This document shows positions 57,184 through 64,000 of a stretch of 64,000 nt of DNA, one piece after another. The position numbers and the translations under genes were made by a program. Within the stretch, counting starts at the first letter, position 1. Every line of letters begins with the position of its first letter. Under the pieces are notes generated by a model. It was not told the DNA's origin and did not search any database. It saw only the letters and a program-made list of their open reading frames with translations. This DNA comes from Rhodococcus sp040643435 (lineage in GTDB: Bacteria > Actinomycetota > Actinomycetes > Mycobacteriales > Mycobacteriaceae). The stretch lies in assembly GCF_040643435.1 (NCBI RefSeq), contig NZ_JBEYUH010000008.1, positions 154,362 to 218,361 on the forward strand, in the 5' to 3' direction.

Positions 57184-57846
57184 ATGAACACACACCGTGA
57201 ATCACCGGACCGCGGCCCGGCCGACGCCCTGGCCGCCCCCGACTCGACCGTCCGCCTGCGTGCGGCGCTCGAGATCGGCACCGCAGCCGACCCCGGGTTC
57301 GCGCGGACCCTCGTCGACCGGTGCGCGTTGGAACCGGACTTCTTCGTCCGCGACATGCTGACCTGGTCGCTGTGCCGCCTTCCTGCACAGCTGACCGTTC
57401 CGCTGCTGCTCGCAGAACTCGACTCCGGCAACCGGCAGGCTCGCAGCCAGGCCCTGCACACGTTGTCCAAGATCGGCGACCCGCGTGCCTGGCCGGCGGT
57501 GTCGGGCATGGTTCACGACCAGCACGACGAGGTTGCCCGCAGCGCGTGGCGAGCCGCAGTCGCACTCGTCCCAGCAGGCTCGGAAAGGCGTCTCGCTGCC
57601 GCTCTCGGCGCCGAACTGGGCCGCGGCGACCACGACCTGCAGCTCAGCCTCGCTCGCGCTCTCGCGGCGCTCGACGATGCGGCCGTTCCGGTACTGGAAG
57701 CGGCGCTCGCCGACCCCGACCCTCGCGTCCGCGCTCATGCCCGGGCCACCGAGCGGATCCGCGTCGATCCCGACAGCGCATTCGCGCTCTCGCTGGAGAC
57801 CGCGACACGCGTCGCTGTCACGGGCACGGACGGGAAGCGGGGGTGA
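57184..57846 (+). CDS. HEAT-repeat protein, putative partner of the MerR regulator
   Basis: A 220-residue all-helical protein of HEAT-like repeats: VRLRAALEIGTAADPGFARTLVD, VRDMLTWSLCRLPAQLTVPLLLAEL, ARSQALHTLSKIGDPRAWPAV, and a final VRAHARATERIR. HEAT repeats form protein- or ligand-binding scaffolds. There is no signal peptide or membrane helix. The start was chosen because GGAGG lies 8 bases before the ATG. It is 4 bases upstream of a MerR regulator that itself has HEAT repeats. Not recognised as any characterised system. Confidence 0.75.
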   Translation: MNTHRESPDRGPADALAAPDSTVRLRAALEIGTAADPGFARTLVDRCALEPDFFVRDMLTWSLCRLPAQLTVPLLLAELDSGNRQARSQALHTLSKIGDPRAWPAVSGMVHDQHDEVARSAWRAAVALVPAGSERRLAAALGAELGRGDHDLQLSLARALAALDDAAVPVLEAALADPDPRVRAHARATERIRVDPDSAFALSLETATRVAVTGTDGKRG

Positions 57847-57850
57847 GACG

Positions 57851-58855
57851 GTGCTGATCGGTGAGGTCGCACAGCGGTCCGGTATCAGCACGCGCATGCT
57901 GCGTCATTACGACCGCCTCGGACTGGTCACGCCGACGGGGAGAACGTCCGGTGGCTACCGCGAGTACAACGTCGACGATCTCCGGCGGCTCTTTCACGTG
58001 GAAAGTCTCCGGAGTCTCGGGCTGTCACTGACCGAGGTCGGACGCGCACTGGAGGAACCGGGCTTCGCCCCGGCAGAGCTGGTACAGCAACTGATCCGGA
58101 ACACGCGCGAGCGGATCGCCACCGAGACCGAGTTGCTCGCCCGGCTCGAAGGCGTCGGCTCCGCTTCTCCGGGCGGGTGGGACGACGTGCTGCGCCTCGT
58201 CGCACTGCTCCGCGCGTTCGAATCCGACTCCGGTTCCCGTCGCCAGCAGGCGATCCTGTCCCAGGACGAGGCCGCGACGCTGCCGGTCGTGGCGCTGGCC
58301 CGGGCTGTTCTTGCGGAAGACGATCCCAACGTGGCGGGCGCTCTGCGATGGTCGCTCGCACGGGCCCCGGAGGCAGCGCTGCCGGAACTGGCCGTCGGGC
58401 TGCGTTCGACGGAGGCGCCGGTACGGCGACGGGCGATCGCCGCGCTCGCGGAGTTGCACCTCCCCGAGTCCTCCGCACTTCTGACCGAGACACTGGACGA
58501 CGACGACCCGCACGTACGGACCACCTCGGCTCTGGCACTCGGATCGCGGGGTGTGGGAGAGGCCGCCCCGGTCCTCCTGGAGATGATCGTCGAGGGCCGC
58601 TCGGACGTCGAGGCCGCCGAGGTGCTGGGACGGCTCGCCGACCGGTCGATTCGACCCGCCGACATCGTCCGATCCGTGCAGCGGGTGCTCGACGAGGCCG
58701 CTGCGGTCCCCGTACGTCTGCGTCTCACGCAGGCTCTCGCGGAGATTCCCGGGGCAGCGGCCGAGGATGCTCTGTTCGCGCTGACCGGCGATCCCGATCG
58801 GACGGTCGCGGCGACCGCGGACGCCGTCCTCGGCACTCGCCGAGCCGGATCCTGA
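57851..58855 (+). CDS. MerR-family regulator with C-terminal HEAT repeats
   Basis: A 334-residue protein. It has an N-terminal MerR winged helix (LIGEVAQRSGISTRMLRHYDRLGLVTP, then GYREYNVDDLRRLFHVESLRSLGLSLTEVG), a dimerisation helix to about 105, and then about 200 residues of HEAT-like repeats (for example VRRRAIAALAELHLPESSALLTETL, VRTTSALALGSRG). The effector domain is unusual for MerR proteins, which mostly sense metals, drugs or redox. It likely binds the dyad at 57134-57150 and controls its own operon. The start is a GTG after GGGGGTGA. Confidence 0.85.
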   Translation: MLIGEVAQRSGISTRMLRHYDRLGLVTPTGRTSGGYREYNVDDLRRLFHVESLRSLGLSLTEVGRALEEPGFAPAELVQQLIRNTRERIATETELLARLEGVGSASPGGWDDVLRLVALLRAFESDSGSRRQQAILSQDEAATLPVVALARAVLAEDDPNVAGALRWSLARAPEAALPELAVGLRSTEAPVRRRAIAALAELHLPESSALLTETLDDDDPHVRTTSALALGSRGVGEAAPVLLEMIVEGRSDVEAAEVLGRLADRSIRPADIVRSVQRVLDEAAAVPVRLRLTQALAEIPGAAAEDALFALTGDPDRTVAATADAVLGTRRAGS

Positions 58856-58869
58856 GCCGGAGAGAACGC

Positions 58870-58903
58870 AAGGGGCGCCGCACCCGAAGGTGCGGCGCCC
58901 CTT
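58870..58903. terminator. Bidirectional terminator between merR-HEAT and ctaF
   Basis: AAGGGGCGCCGCACC-cgaa-GGTGCGGCGCCCCTT, a perfect 15-base stem with a tetraloop, sits between two convergent genes 15-19 bases from each stop. Confidence 0.8.
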
Positions 58904-58921
58904 GGCGTCGAGAGAGTCGGA

Positions 58922-59338
58922 TCAGTGCTTCTCGGGTCCGATGTGGTACTCGAACACCAGTCCTGCGGCTGCGGCGATGATCAGCGCAACCGCGACAACG
59001 ATCAACCACGGCTGGAAGAAGGCGAGCGAGATGGCGGCGAAGGCAGCCGCACCGGCGAGCAGGATGGGCCAGTAGCTACCGGCACTGAAGAACCCGAGGT
59101 CGCCTGCGCCGTCGCTGATCTCCGCGTCCTCGTAGTCCTCGGGGCGGGTGTCGAGACGCCGGGCGACGAAACGGAAGTACGTTCCGACGATGAGCGTCAG
59201 GCCGGCCGAGAGGACGATGGCCGTCAGGCCCGCCCACTCGATGCCCCTTTCCGAAAGTCCGGTGAACGTGCCGTACACGATGGCGACGAGCACGAAGAAC
59301 ACCGTCACGACCTCGAAGAGCTTGGCTTCGATCTTCAT
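58922..59338 (-). CDS. ctaF: Cytochrome c oxidase subunit IV (actinobacterial CtaF)
   Basis: A 138-residue membrane protein with four helices (about 7-27, 33-53, 89-105, 108-128): KLFEVVTVFFVLVAIVYGTF, then PILLAGAAAFAAISLAFFQPWLIVV. It has the conserved EYHIGPEK end. It is a small subunit of the aa3 oxidase specific to Actinobacteria. It starts 33 bases after the ctaC stop, in the same operon, and ends at the 58870 hairpin. Confidence 0.93.
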   Translation of the reverse strand: MKIEAKLFEVVTVFFVLVAIVYGTFTGLSERGIEWAGLTAIVLSAGLTLIVGTYFRFVARRLDTRPEDYEDAEISDGAGDLGFFSAGSYWPILLAGAAAFAAISLAFFQPWLIVVAVALIIAAAAGLVFEYHIGPEKH

Positions 59339-59371
59339 ATCAGCACTTGTCCTTGTCGGAGGAGGTGGCCG

Positions 59372-60439
59372 TCACTCGCCTGCGGCGACGGTCGCCGACC
59401 GGTCGGTGCGGTCGGTCTTGAACGGAGTCGTCGAGGTTGCGATCGGGCTCTGGCCGATGGCTTCGAGCGCGCGAGCGTTCGACAGGCCCTCGCCGCCGTC
59501 CTCGACCGGCTTACGGAGCTCGATGTACCGGGCGAAGTCCTCCGGGCTGACGGCGCGGACCTCGAAGTTCATCATCGCGTGGTAGGTGCCGCACATCTCG
59601 GCGCACCGGCCGACGAAGGAGCCTTCGCGTTCGATCTCGGAGATCTGGAAGACGGGGTCGGCGTTGTTCTCGACCGGGTTCGGGTTCACGTCGCGCTTGA
59701 ACAGGAACTCCGGCACCCAGAAGGAGTGGATGACGTCGGACGAAGCGAGGTAGAACTCGATGCGCTTACCGGTGGGAAGCACGAGCACCGGGATCTCTTC
59801 GCTGGTGCCGAGCGTCTCGATCTTGTCGTAGCGCAGGTAGGACAGGTCTTCGGTCGGCTTGCCGTGGATCGGGCCCGGGGCCTCGTGATCCTCGCCGTGG
59901 GCAGCCGCCGGATCGAACGGCTGCAGTGCGACCGAATCCTGGGCGACCTCGTCGATGCCGTTGTACGGCTCGCTGCCGTCCTGAAGATCGATCGTCCGGT
60001 AGCCGAACTTCCAGTTCCACTGGAATGCCGTCACGTCGACCACGACGTTCGGGTTGTCTTCCTTCTCCAGGACGTAGTTCTGGACCACGACCGTGAAGTA
60101 GAAGAGGACACACACGGCGACGAAGGGCGCCGCGGTGTAGGCCAGCTCGAGCGGCACGTTGTAGGCCGTCTGACGAGGGAACTCGGGGTCGTCCTTCCGG
60201 CGCCGGTAAGCAATGACCACCCAGAAGGTGAGTCCCCACACGAGAATTCCCATGACGAGGGCGGCGACAGCCGACCACGTCCACAGTTCACGCATACGCT
60301 CGGCCTGAGGAGTGATGCCCTCCGGCCAGCCGAAACGAAGGATTTCTTCGCTCGAGCACCCGGTCAGCACCAAGGCTGCAATGCCGAGTGATGCTGCGAG
60401 CCCGAACCGCCGAAGGATCCGACCTTGCGCCACGTTCAC
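59372..60439 (-). CDS. ctaC: Cytochrome c oxidase subunit II (CuA subunit)
   Basis: A 355-residue lipoprotein subunit. It has a signal peptide with lipobox LTGCSS (about 25-30), two helices (about 50-72 and 95-115) and a cupredoxin domain. The binuclear CuA ligands are the His in DVIHSFWVPEFLF and those in CAEMCGTYHAMM (about 278-289). An insert of about 70 residues sits between the strands, as in other Actinobacteria with the cc-aa3 supercomplex. Equivalent to Rv2200c. Confidence 0.97.
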   Translation of the reverse strand: MNVAQGRILRRFGLAASLGIAALVLTGCSSEEILRFGWPEGITPQAERMRELWTWSAVAALVMGILVWGLTFWVVIAYRRRKDDPEFPRQTAYNVPLELAYTAAPFVAVCVLFYFTVVVQNYVLEKEDNPNVVVDVTAFQWNWKFGYRTIDLQDGSEPYNGIDEVAQDSVALQPFDPAAAHGEDHEAPGPIHGKPTEDLSYLRYDKIETLGTSEEIPVLVLPTGKRIEFYLASSDVIHSFWVPEFLFKRDVNPNPVENNADPVFQISEIEREGSFVGRCAEMCGTYHAMMNFEVRAVSPEDFARYIELRKPVEDGGEGLSNARALEAIGQSPIATSTTPFKTDRTDRSATVAAGE

Positions 60440-60791
60440 GCCTTCCTGATCGCCGCAATTCCACTAGGGCACACCCGGAGGGCCGGCCCAATTACTACGC
60501 AGCGTAGACCAAACCCGGCCACTATCCACCGCCGGGGCACGAAGAAAGTGGCGGAGTGGGCGTTTCGACCCGAAGACCCCCGCCGTGACGTCCCGTTTTC
60601 GCGAATCGGACGCGTACGCCGTCCACAGCACGGGCGCGCCTGCCCGCCTCGACCGTCTGCGGCATACTTCGGTAGAACCAACGCCGGACCCCGAGTGGTA
60701 GTTCCCGGTGCCGGGCGCGGTGCGGTGTCCCGCGCCGGCACCCATCGGGGTTCGTTCGCGACACCCTCGACCGGAATGAGGTACCCCACGC
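60440..60791. promoter_or_regulatory. Divergent ctaC/asnB promoter region
   Basis: On the minus strand TACGCT (60501-60506) is a ctaC -10 candidate. It lies in a perfect palindrome CTACGC-a-GCGTAG (60495-60507) that could be an operator. On the plus strand CATACT (60662-60667) is an asnB -10 candidate, giving a leader of about 115 bases. No gene is supported in the stretch. Confidence 0.45.
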
Positions 60792-62717
60792 GTGTGCGGA
60801 TTGCTCGGGTTTCTGACCACTGACGGCACCAGCGACGACGCCGTCGCGAAGGTGGACTCCGCGATGCACTGCCTGCGCCATCGCGGGCCCGACGAGCACG
60901 GCACCTGGCACGACGCCGACCTCGTCTTCGGATTCAATCGGTTGTCGATCATCGACATCGCGCACTCGCACCAGCCGCTGCGCTGGGGCCCTCCGGAGCA
61001 GCCGGACCGCTACGCGCTGACCTTCAACGGGGAGATCTACAACTATCTCGAACTGCGTAAGGAGCTCACCGAGACGTTCGGCACCTCCTTCGCCACCGAG
61101 GGTGACAGCGAGGCGATCGTCGCTGCCTATCACCACTGGGGGGTGCGCGCGGTCCAGCGACTGCGCGGCATGTTCGCCTTCGCGATCTGGGACACCCACA
61201 CTCGCGAACTGTTCGTCGCCCGCGACCCGTTCGGCATCAAGCCGTTGTTCCTCGCGACGGGCACCGGGGGGACGGCTTTCGGCAGCGAGAAGAAGAGCCT
61301 GCTCGAACTCGCCGATCTCATCGGTATCGGCACCGAGCTCGATCCTCGTGCGGTCGAGCACTACACCGTGCTGCAGTACGTTCCCGAACCGGAGACACTG
61401 CACCGGCAGATCCGCCGCCTGGAGTCGGGTTGCTACGCACGTCTCACCCCGGGTGCCGAGCCCGAGATCACGCGGTACTTCCACCCAACCTTCCCGGTCC
61501 GGCCCTTCGCGGCCGGCCGCGAGCAGGATCGCTATCGCGAGATCGCGGAAGCTCTCGAGGACTCGGTCGCCAAACACATGCGTGCCGACGTGACCGTCGG
61601 CTCGTTCCTCTCGGGCGGCATCGACTCCACCGCCATCGCGGCACTCGCGATGCAGCACAATCCGAAGCTCATCACCTTCACCGCAGGTTTCGAGCGGGAG
61701 GGTTACTCGGAGGTCGACGTCGCAGCCGAGTCGGCTGCGGCGATCGGTGCCCGGCACATCGTGCGGGTGGTCTCCCCCAGCGAGTTCGCCGCGGCGATCC
61801 CGGAGATCGTCTGGTATCTCGACGACCCGGTGGCCGACCCCGCGCTCGTGCCGCTGTGGTTCATCGCGCGAGAGGCCCGCAAGCACGTCAAGGTCGTGCT
61901 CTCCGGTGAGGGCGCAGACGAGTTGTTCGGTGGCTACACCATCTATCGCGAGCCGCTCTCGCTGCGTTCTTTCGAGTTCCTTCCGCCCGCTCTGCGACGA
62001 GCCGCAGGGAAGCTGTCGGAGCGCATTCCGGAGGGCACCCGAGGCAAGAGCCTGCTCCACCGCGGTTCGATGACGCTCGAGCAGCGCTACTACGGCAACG
62101 CCCGCAGCTTCAACGACGCACAGTTGCGCTCGGTGCTGCGTGAGTTCCGGCCCGAGTGGACCCACCAGGACGTCACGGCGCCGATCTACGCGCAGTCGGC
62201 CGGCTGGGATCCGGTCGCGCGCATGCAGCATCTGGATCTGTTCACCTGGCTGCGCGGCGACATCCTGGTCAAGGCCGACAAGATGACGATGGCCAACTCC
62301 CTCGAACTGCGGGTGCCCTTCCTCGATTCCGAGGTCTTCCGGGTGGCCTCCCAGGTGCCCTTGGATCAGAAGATCACCAAGAACACCACCAAGTACGCAC
62401 TGCGGCAGGCACTCGAGGGAATCGTCCCGCCGCACGTGCTGCACCGGGCGAAGCTCGGCTTCCCCGTGCCGCTGCGGCACTGGCTCGCCGGTACAGAGTT
62501 GTTCGACTGGGCTCACGAGGTGATCGCGCAATCCCAGACCGATCACCTTCTGGACAAGGCCGCGGTCGCGAAGATGCTCGACGACCACCGGTCCGGTCCG
62601 ATCGACCACAGCCGCCGGTTGTGGACGCTGCTGGTGTTCATGATCTGGCACGGCATCTTCGTCGAGCAGCGGATCGTGCCGCAGATCCAGGAGCCGGCCT
62701 ACCCCGTCGAGATCTGA
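60792..62717 (+). CDS. asnB: Asparagine synthetase-like amidotransferase AsnB/LtsA (mDAP amidation)
   Basis: A 641-residue glutamine-dependent amidotransferase. The GTG start is followed by Cys2, the class II N-terminal nucleophile (CGLLGFLTT). RGPDEHGTW and FNGEIYNYLELR belong to the glutaminase domain. The synthetase domain has the PP-loop SGGIDSTAIAAL (about 274-285) and ANSLELRVPFLDSEV. In Rhodococcus and Corynebacterium this gene (ltsA) gives lysozyme resistance and amidates meso-DAP in peptidoglycan precursors; the M. tuberculosis equivalent is Rv2201. It is divergent from ctaC. Confidence 0.95.
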   Translation: MCGLLGFLTTDGTSDDAVAKVDSAMHCLRHRGPDEHGTWHDADLVFGFNRLSIIDIAHSHQPLRWGPPEQPDRYALTFNGEIYNYLELRKELTETFGTSFATEGDSEAIVAAYHHWGVRAVQRLRGMFAFAIWDTHTRELFVARDPFGIKPLFLATGTGGTAFGSEKKSLLELADLIGIGTELDPRAVEHYTVLQYVPEPETLHRQIRRLESGCYARLTPGAEPEITRYFHPTFPVRPFAAGREQDRYREIAEALEDSVAKHMRADVTVGSFLSGGIDSTAIAALAMQHNPKLITFTAGFEREGYSEVDVAAESAAAIGARHIVRVVSPSEFAAAIPEIVWYLDDPVADPALVPLWFIAREARKHVKVVLSGEGADELFGGYTIYREPLSLRSFEFLPPALRRAAGKLSERIPEGTRGKSLLHRGSMTLEQRYYGNARSFNDAQLRSVLREFRPEWTHQDVTAPIYAQSAGWDPVARMQHLDLFTWLRGDILVKADKMTMANSLELRVPFLDSEVFRVASQVPLDQKITKNTTKYALRQALEGIVPPHVLHRAKLGFPVPLRHWLAGTELFDWAHEVIAQSQTDHLLDKAAVAKMLDDHRSGPIDHSRRLWTLLVFMIWHGIFVEQRIVPQIQEPAYPVEI

Positions 62718-62737
62718 TTCCGCGGCCAACGGCACGA

Positions 62738-62777
62738 ACGGCCGCGAGCATCCATGTGGACGAGCTCGCGGCCGTTG
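62738..62777. terminator. Bidirectional terminator between asnB and adoK
   Basis: AACGGCCGCGAGC (62738-62750) and GCTCGCGGCCGTT (62765-62777) form a perfect 13-base stem with a 14-base loop between convergent genes. Confidence 0.7.
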
Positions 62778-62798
62778 TGTGTCACGGACCGGATGCGG

Positions 62799-63767
62799 TC
62801 AGAGAACGGCGGCGATCTCCTCGGCTGCGGTGGCTCCGTAAGCGTCCGACAGACGCTTGAGCGCGTCGGTCCGGTCGAAGGTCCACTCCTGCGTGCCGGT
62901 GGTCTCGAGGACATGCACGGCGACGAGAGAGCCGAGCTGCGCGGCGCGTTCGATGCTCAGACCCGAGCGGTGACCCAGGAGGAAACCGGCGCGGAAGGCG
63001 TCGCCGACACCCGTCGGATCGACCTTCGCGCGTTCGGGCACGACACCGACCTGTACCCAGTTGCCCTCGGAGTCGACGATCTTCGCGCCGTTGCCGCCCA
63101 GGGTCGTGATGCGCATGCCGACCTTCGCCCCGATCTCGTCCTCGGTCAGGCCGGTCTTCTGCTGCAGCAGACCCCACTCGTACTCGTTGGTGAACAGGTA
63201 CTCGGCACCGTCGATGAGCTCTTCTGCCTGCTTGCCGTCCAGCCGGGCGAGCTGCTGGGAGGGGTCGGCCACGAACGGGATACCCAGCCGCCGGCACTCG
63301 GCGGTGTGGCGGATCATCGCGTCGGGGTCGTTGGCGCCGACCAGCACGAGGTCGACCTCGTGTTTCCGGACGACCTCGGCGAGGGAGATCTCCCGTGCTT
63401 CCGACATCGCGCCGGGATAGAAGGAAGCGATCTGCGCCATGTCCAGATCGGTGGTGCAGACGAACCGGGCGGTATGCGCGCTGTGCGACACGTGGACGGA
63501 CGAACAGTCGACCCCGTGGTCCTCGAGCCACGTGCGGTACTCGGTGAAGTCGGCGCCGACCGCTCCGACGAGCACCGGCGCTCCCCCGAGGACACCCATG
63601 GCGAACGCGATGTTTCCCCCCACTCCGCCACGTCGGACGACGAGATCGTCCACGAGGAAACTGAGGGAGATGTGTGCGAGCTGATCGGCGAGCAGCTGGT
63701 CGGCGAATCTGCCGGGGAAGCGCATGAGGTGGTCGGTGGCGATGGAGCCGGTCACGGCGATGGTCAC
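62799..63767 (-). CDS. adoK: Adenosine kinase, PfkB-type (Rv2202c-like)
   Basis: A 322-residue ribokinase-family enzyme. RRGGVGGNIAFAMGVLGG is the substrate-binding glycine motif, VDPTGVGDAFRAGFLLGHR the catalytic-base and anion-hole motif (Asp near 255), and FTNEYEWGLL the conserved lid region. M. tuberculosis Rv2202c was shown to be adenosine kinase despite a sugar-kinase-like sequence. The GTG start MTIAVTGSIATDHLM is family-typical. Other PfkB sugar substrates cannot be excluded by sequence. Confidence 0.88.
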   Translation of the reverse strand: MTIAVTGSIATDHLMRFPGRFADQLLADQLAHISLSFLVDDLVVRRGGVGGNIAFAMGVLGGAPVLVGAVGADFTEYRTWLEDHGVDCSSVHVSHSAHTARFVCTTDLDMAQIASFYPGAMSEAREISLAEVVRKHEVDLVLVGANDPDAMIRHTAECRRLGIPFVADPSQQLARLDGKQAEELIDGAEYLFTNEYEWGLLQQKTGLTEDEIGAKVGMRITTLGGNGAKIVDSEGNWVQVGVVPERAKVDPTGVGDAFRAGFLLGHRSGLSIERAAQLGSLVAVHVLETTGTQEWTFDRTDALKRLSDAYGATAAEEIAAVL

Positions 63768-63914
63768 GTGGCTGAGCCTTTCCGCGGATGTCGGGTGGTG
63801 TGGCTGCTCACACGGAGAGCCGTAGCGGTCTCACGGTACTACCGACTCCACTGCGGCCCTGCTCGCACAGCGCTACGGATACGACAGGACCCCGGCGCCC
63901 GTGAGGGCGGGTTC

Positions 63915-63960
63915 ACATGATCGTCGCAACACTCTCAACGAGAGGTTGCGACGATCATGT
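63915..63960. other. 16-base perfect hairpin near the right edge
   Basis: ACATGATCGTCGCAAC (63915-63930) and GTTGCGACGATCATGT (63945-63960) are perfect inverted repeats. An inner CTCTC/GAGAG stem gives a near-continuous 21-base-pair structure. It could be a terminator of a gene beyond the window, or an element end. It lies 148 bases upstream of the adoK start. Confidence 0.6.
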
Positions 63961-64000
63961 CGTTTGCGGAGGACTGCGACCGGTTCGGTAACCATCTGGC
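63958..64000 (+). CDS. Possible start of a plus-strand gene, cut by window edge
   Basis: An ATG at 63958 opens a frame reading MSFAEDCDRFGNHL to the edge. GAGAGG lies 11 bases before it. The fragment is too short to identify, and the ATG is inside the arm of the hairpin at 63915-63960. A minus-strand frame ending at a TGA near 63937 is an equally open possibility. Treat as tentative. Confidence 0.2.

Noticed and set aside
60522..62735. 737-codon open frame on the minus strand opposite asnB
   Set aside because: The protein is Arg/Asp/His/Gly-rich with no domain; asnB on the plus strand is certain. Long antisense frames are expected at this GC content.
1..64000. tRNA, rRNA, CRISPR arrays, insertion sequences, prophage or toxin-antitoxin modules
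   Set aside because: Read-through on both strands found no tRNA-like clover-leaf with a GTTCGAATCC arm between genes, no regularly spaced repeat array and no transposase or integrase motif. Gene content is colinear core chromosome.

Overview
The window looks like chromosome of a high-GC mycolic-acid actinobacterium, most likely Rhodococcus. The gene order follows the Mycobacterium tuberculosis stretch from about Rv2144c (beside wag31) to Rv2202c (adoK) almost gene for gene. Start codons are often GTG, many operon junctions are 4-base ATGA/GTGA overlaps, and carotenoid genes are inserted where Rhodococcus is pigmented. No tRNA, rRNA, CRISPR array, prophage or clear insertion sequence was seen.

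Layout. (1) 1-22166 holds the 5' end of ileS under a translational-type T-box, then the minus-strand division and cell-wall (dcw) cluster. In transcription order this is mraZ, rsmH, an ftsL-like gene, ftsI, murE, murF, mraY, murD, ftsW, murG, murC, ftsQ, ftsZ, pgeF, yggS, sepF, yggT and wag31. A DUF3040 gene lies upstream of mraZ. The set covers the cytoplasmic steps of peptidoglycan synthesis after UDP-MurNAc, the lipid steps, the division synthase and polar growth. A three-box MraZ operator precedes mraZ. (2) 22340-34554 starts with a HEPN-domain gene behind a near-ideal LexA-controlled promoter. It continues with a GNAT gene, crtO, cruF, lppM, a cruG-like glycosyltransferase, metF, a prenyl synthase, crtI, mptA and crtB. 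Together the carotenoid genes predict a keto, 1'-hydroxylated, glycosylated carotenoid; no lycopene cyclase is present. (3) 34597-48165 holds an Rv2175c-like DNA-binding protein divergent from a PASTA-bearing pknL, then aroG, RNase AS, an acyltransferase, a ROK glucokinase, an ArsA-like ATPase with two START-like proteins, pimB', a membrane metallopeptidase-like protein and two NlpC/P60 hydrolases. The second hydrolase has a c-di-AMP (ydaO-type) riboswitch leader. (4) 48792-64000 holds a DEDDh exonuclease/GIY-YIG fusion, a stand-alone Lrp ligand-binding domain and trpD. The bc1-aa3 respiratory supercomplex genes follow (ctaE-qcrCAB and ctaC-ctaF), with a MerR/HEAT-repeat pair between the two halves. 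asnB (ltsA) and adoK close the window.

How it fits together. Most genes serve envelope growth: peptidoglycan precursors and their division machinery, mDAP amidation (asnB), peptidoglycan hydrolases, lipomannan synthesis (pimB', mptA), Ser/Thr kinase sensing (pknL) and a glycosylated envelope pigment. The rest is respiration, aromatic amino-acid entry points and one-carbon metabolism. Four genes (metF, the Rv2175c-like gene, the exonuclease gene, ctaE) appear to be leaderless, with a -10 hexamer 6-7 bases before the start codon.

The observations most worth following are the SOS-controlled HEPN gene with its structured leader, the MerR-HEAT pair with its own dyad operator, the two riboswitches, the tandem palindromes between mraZ and rsmH, and a group of possible CTG starts. 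All functional calls come from reading motifs and gene order; no database search was run.
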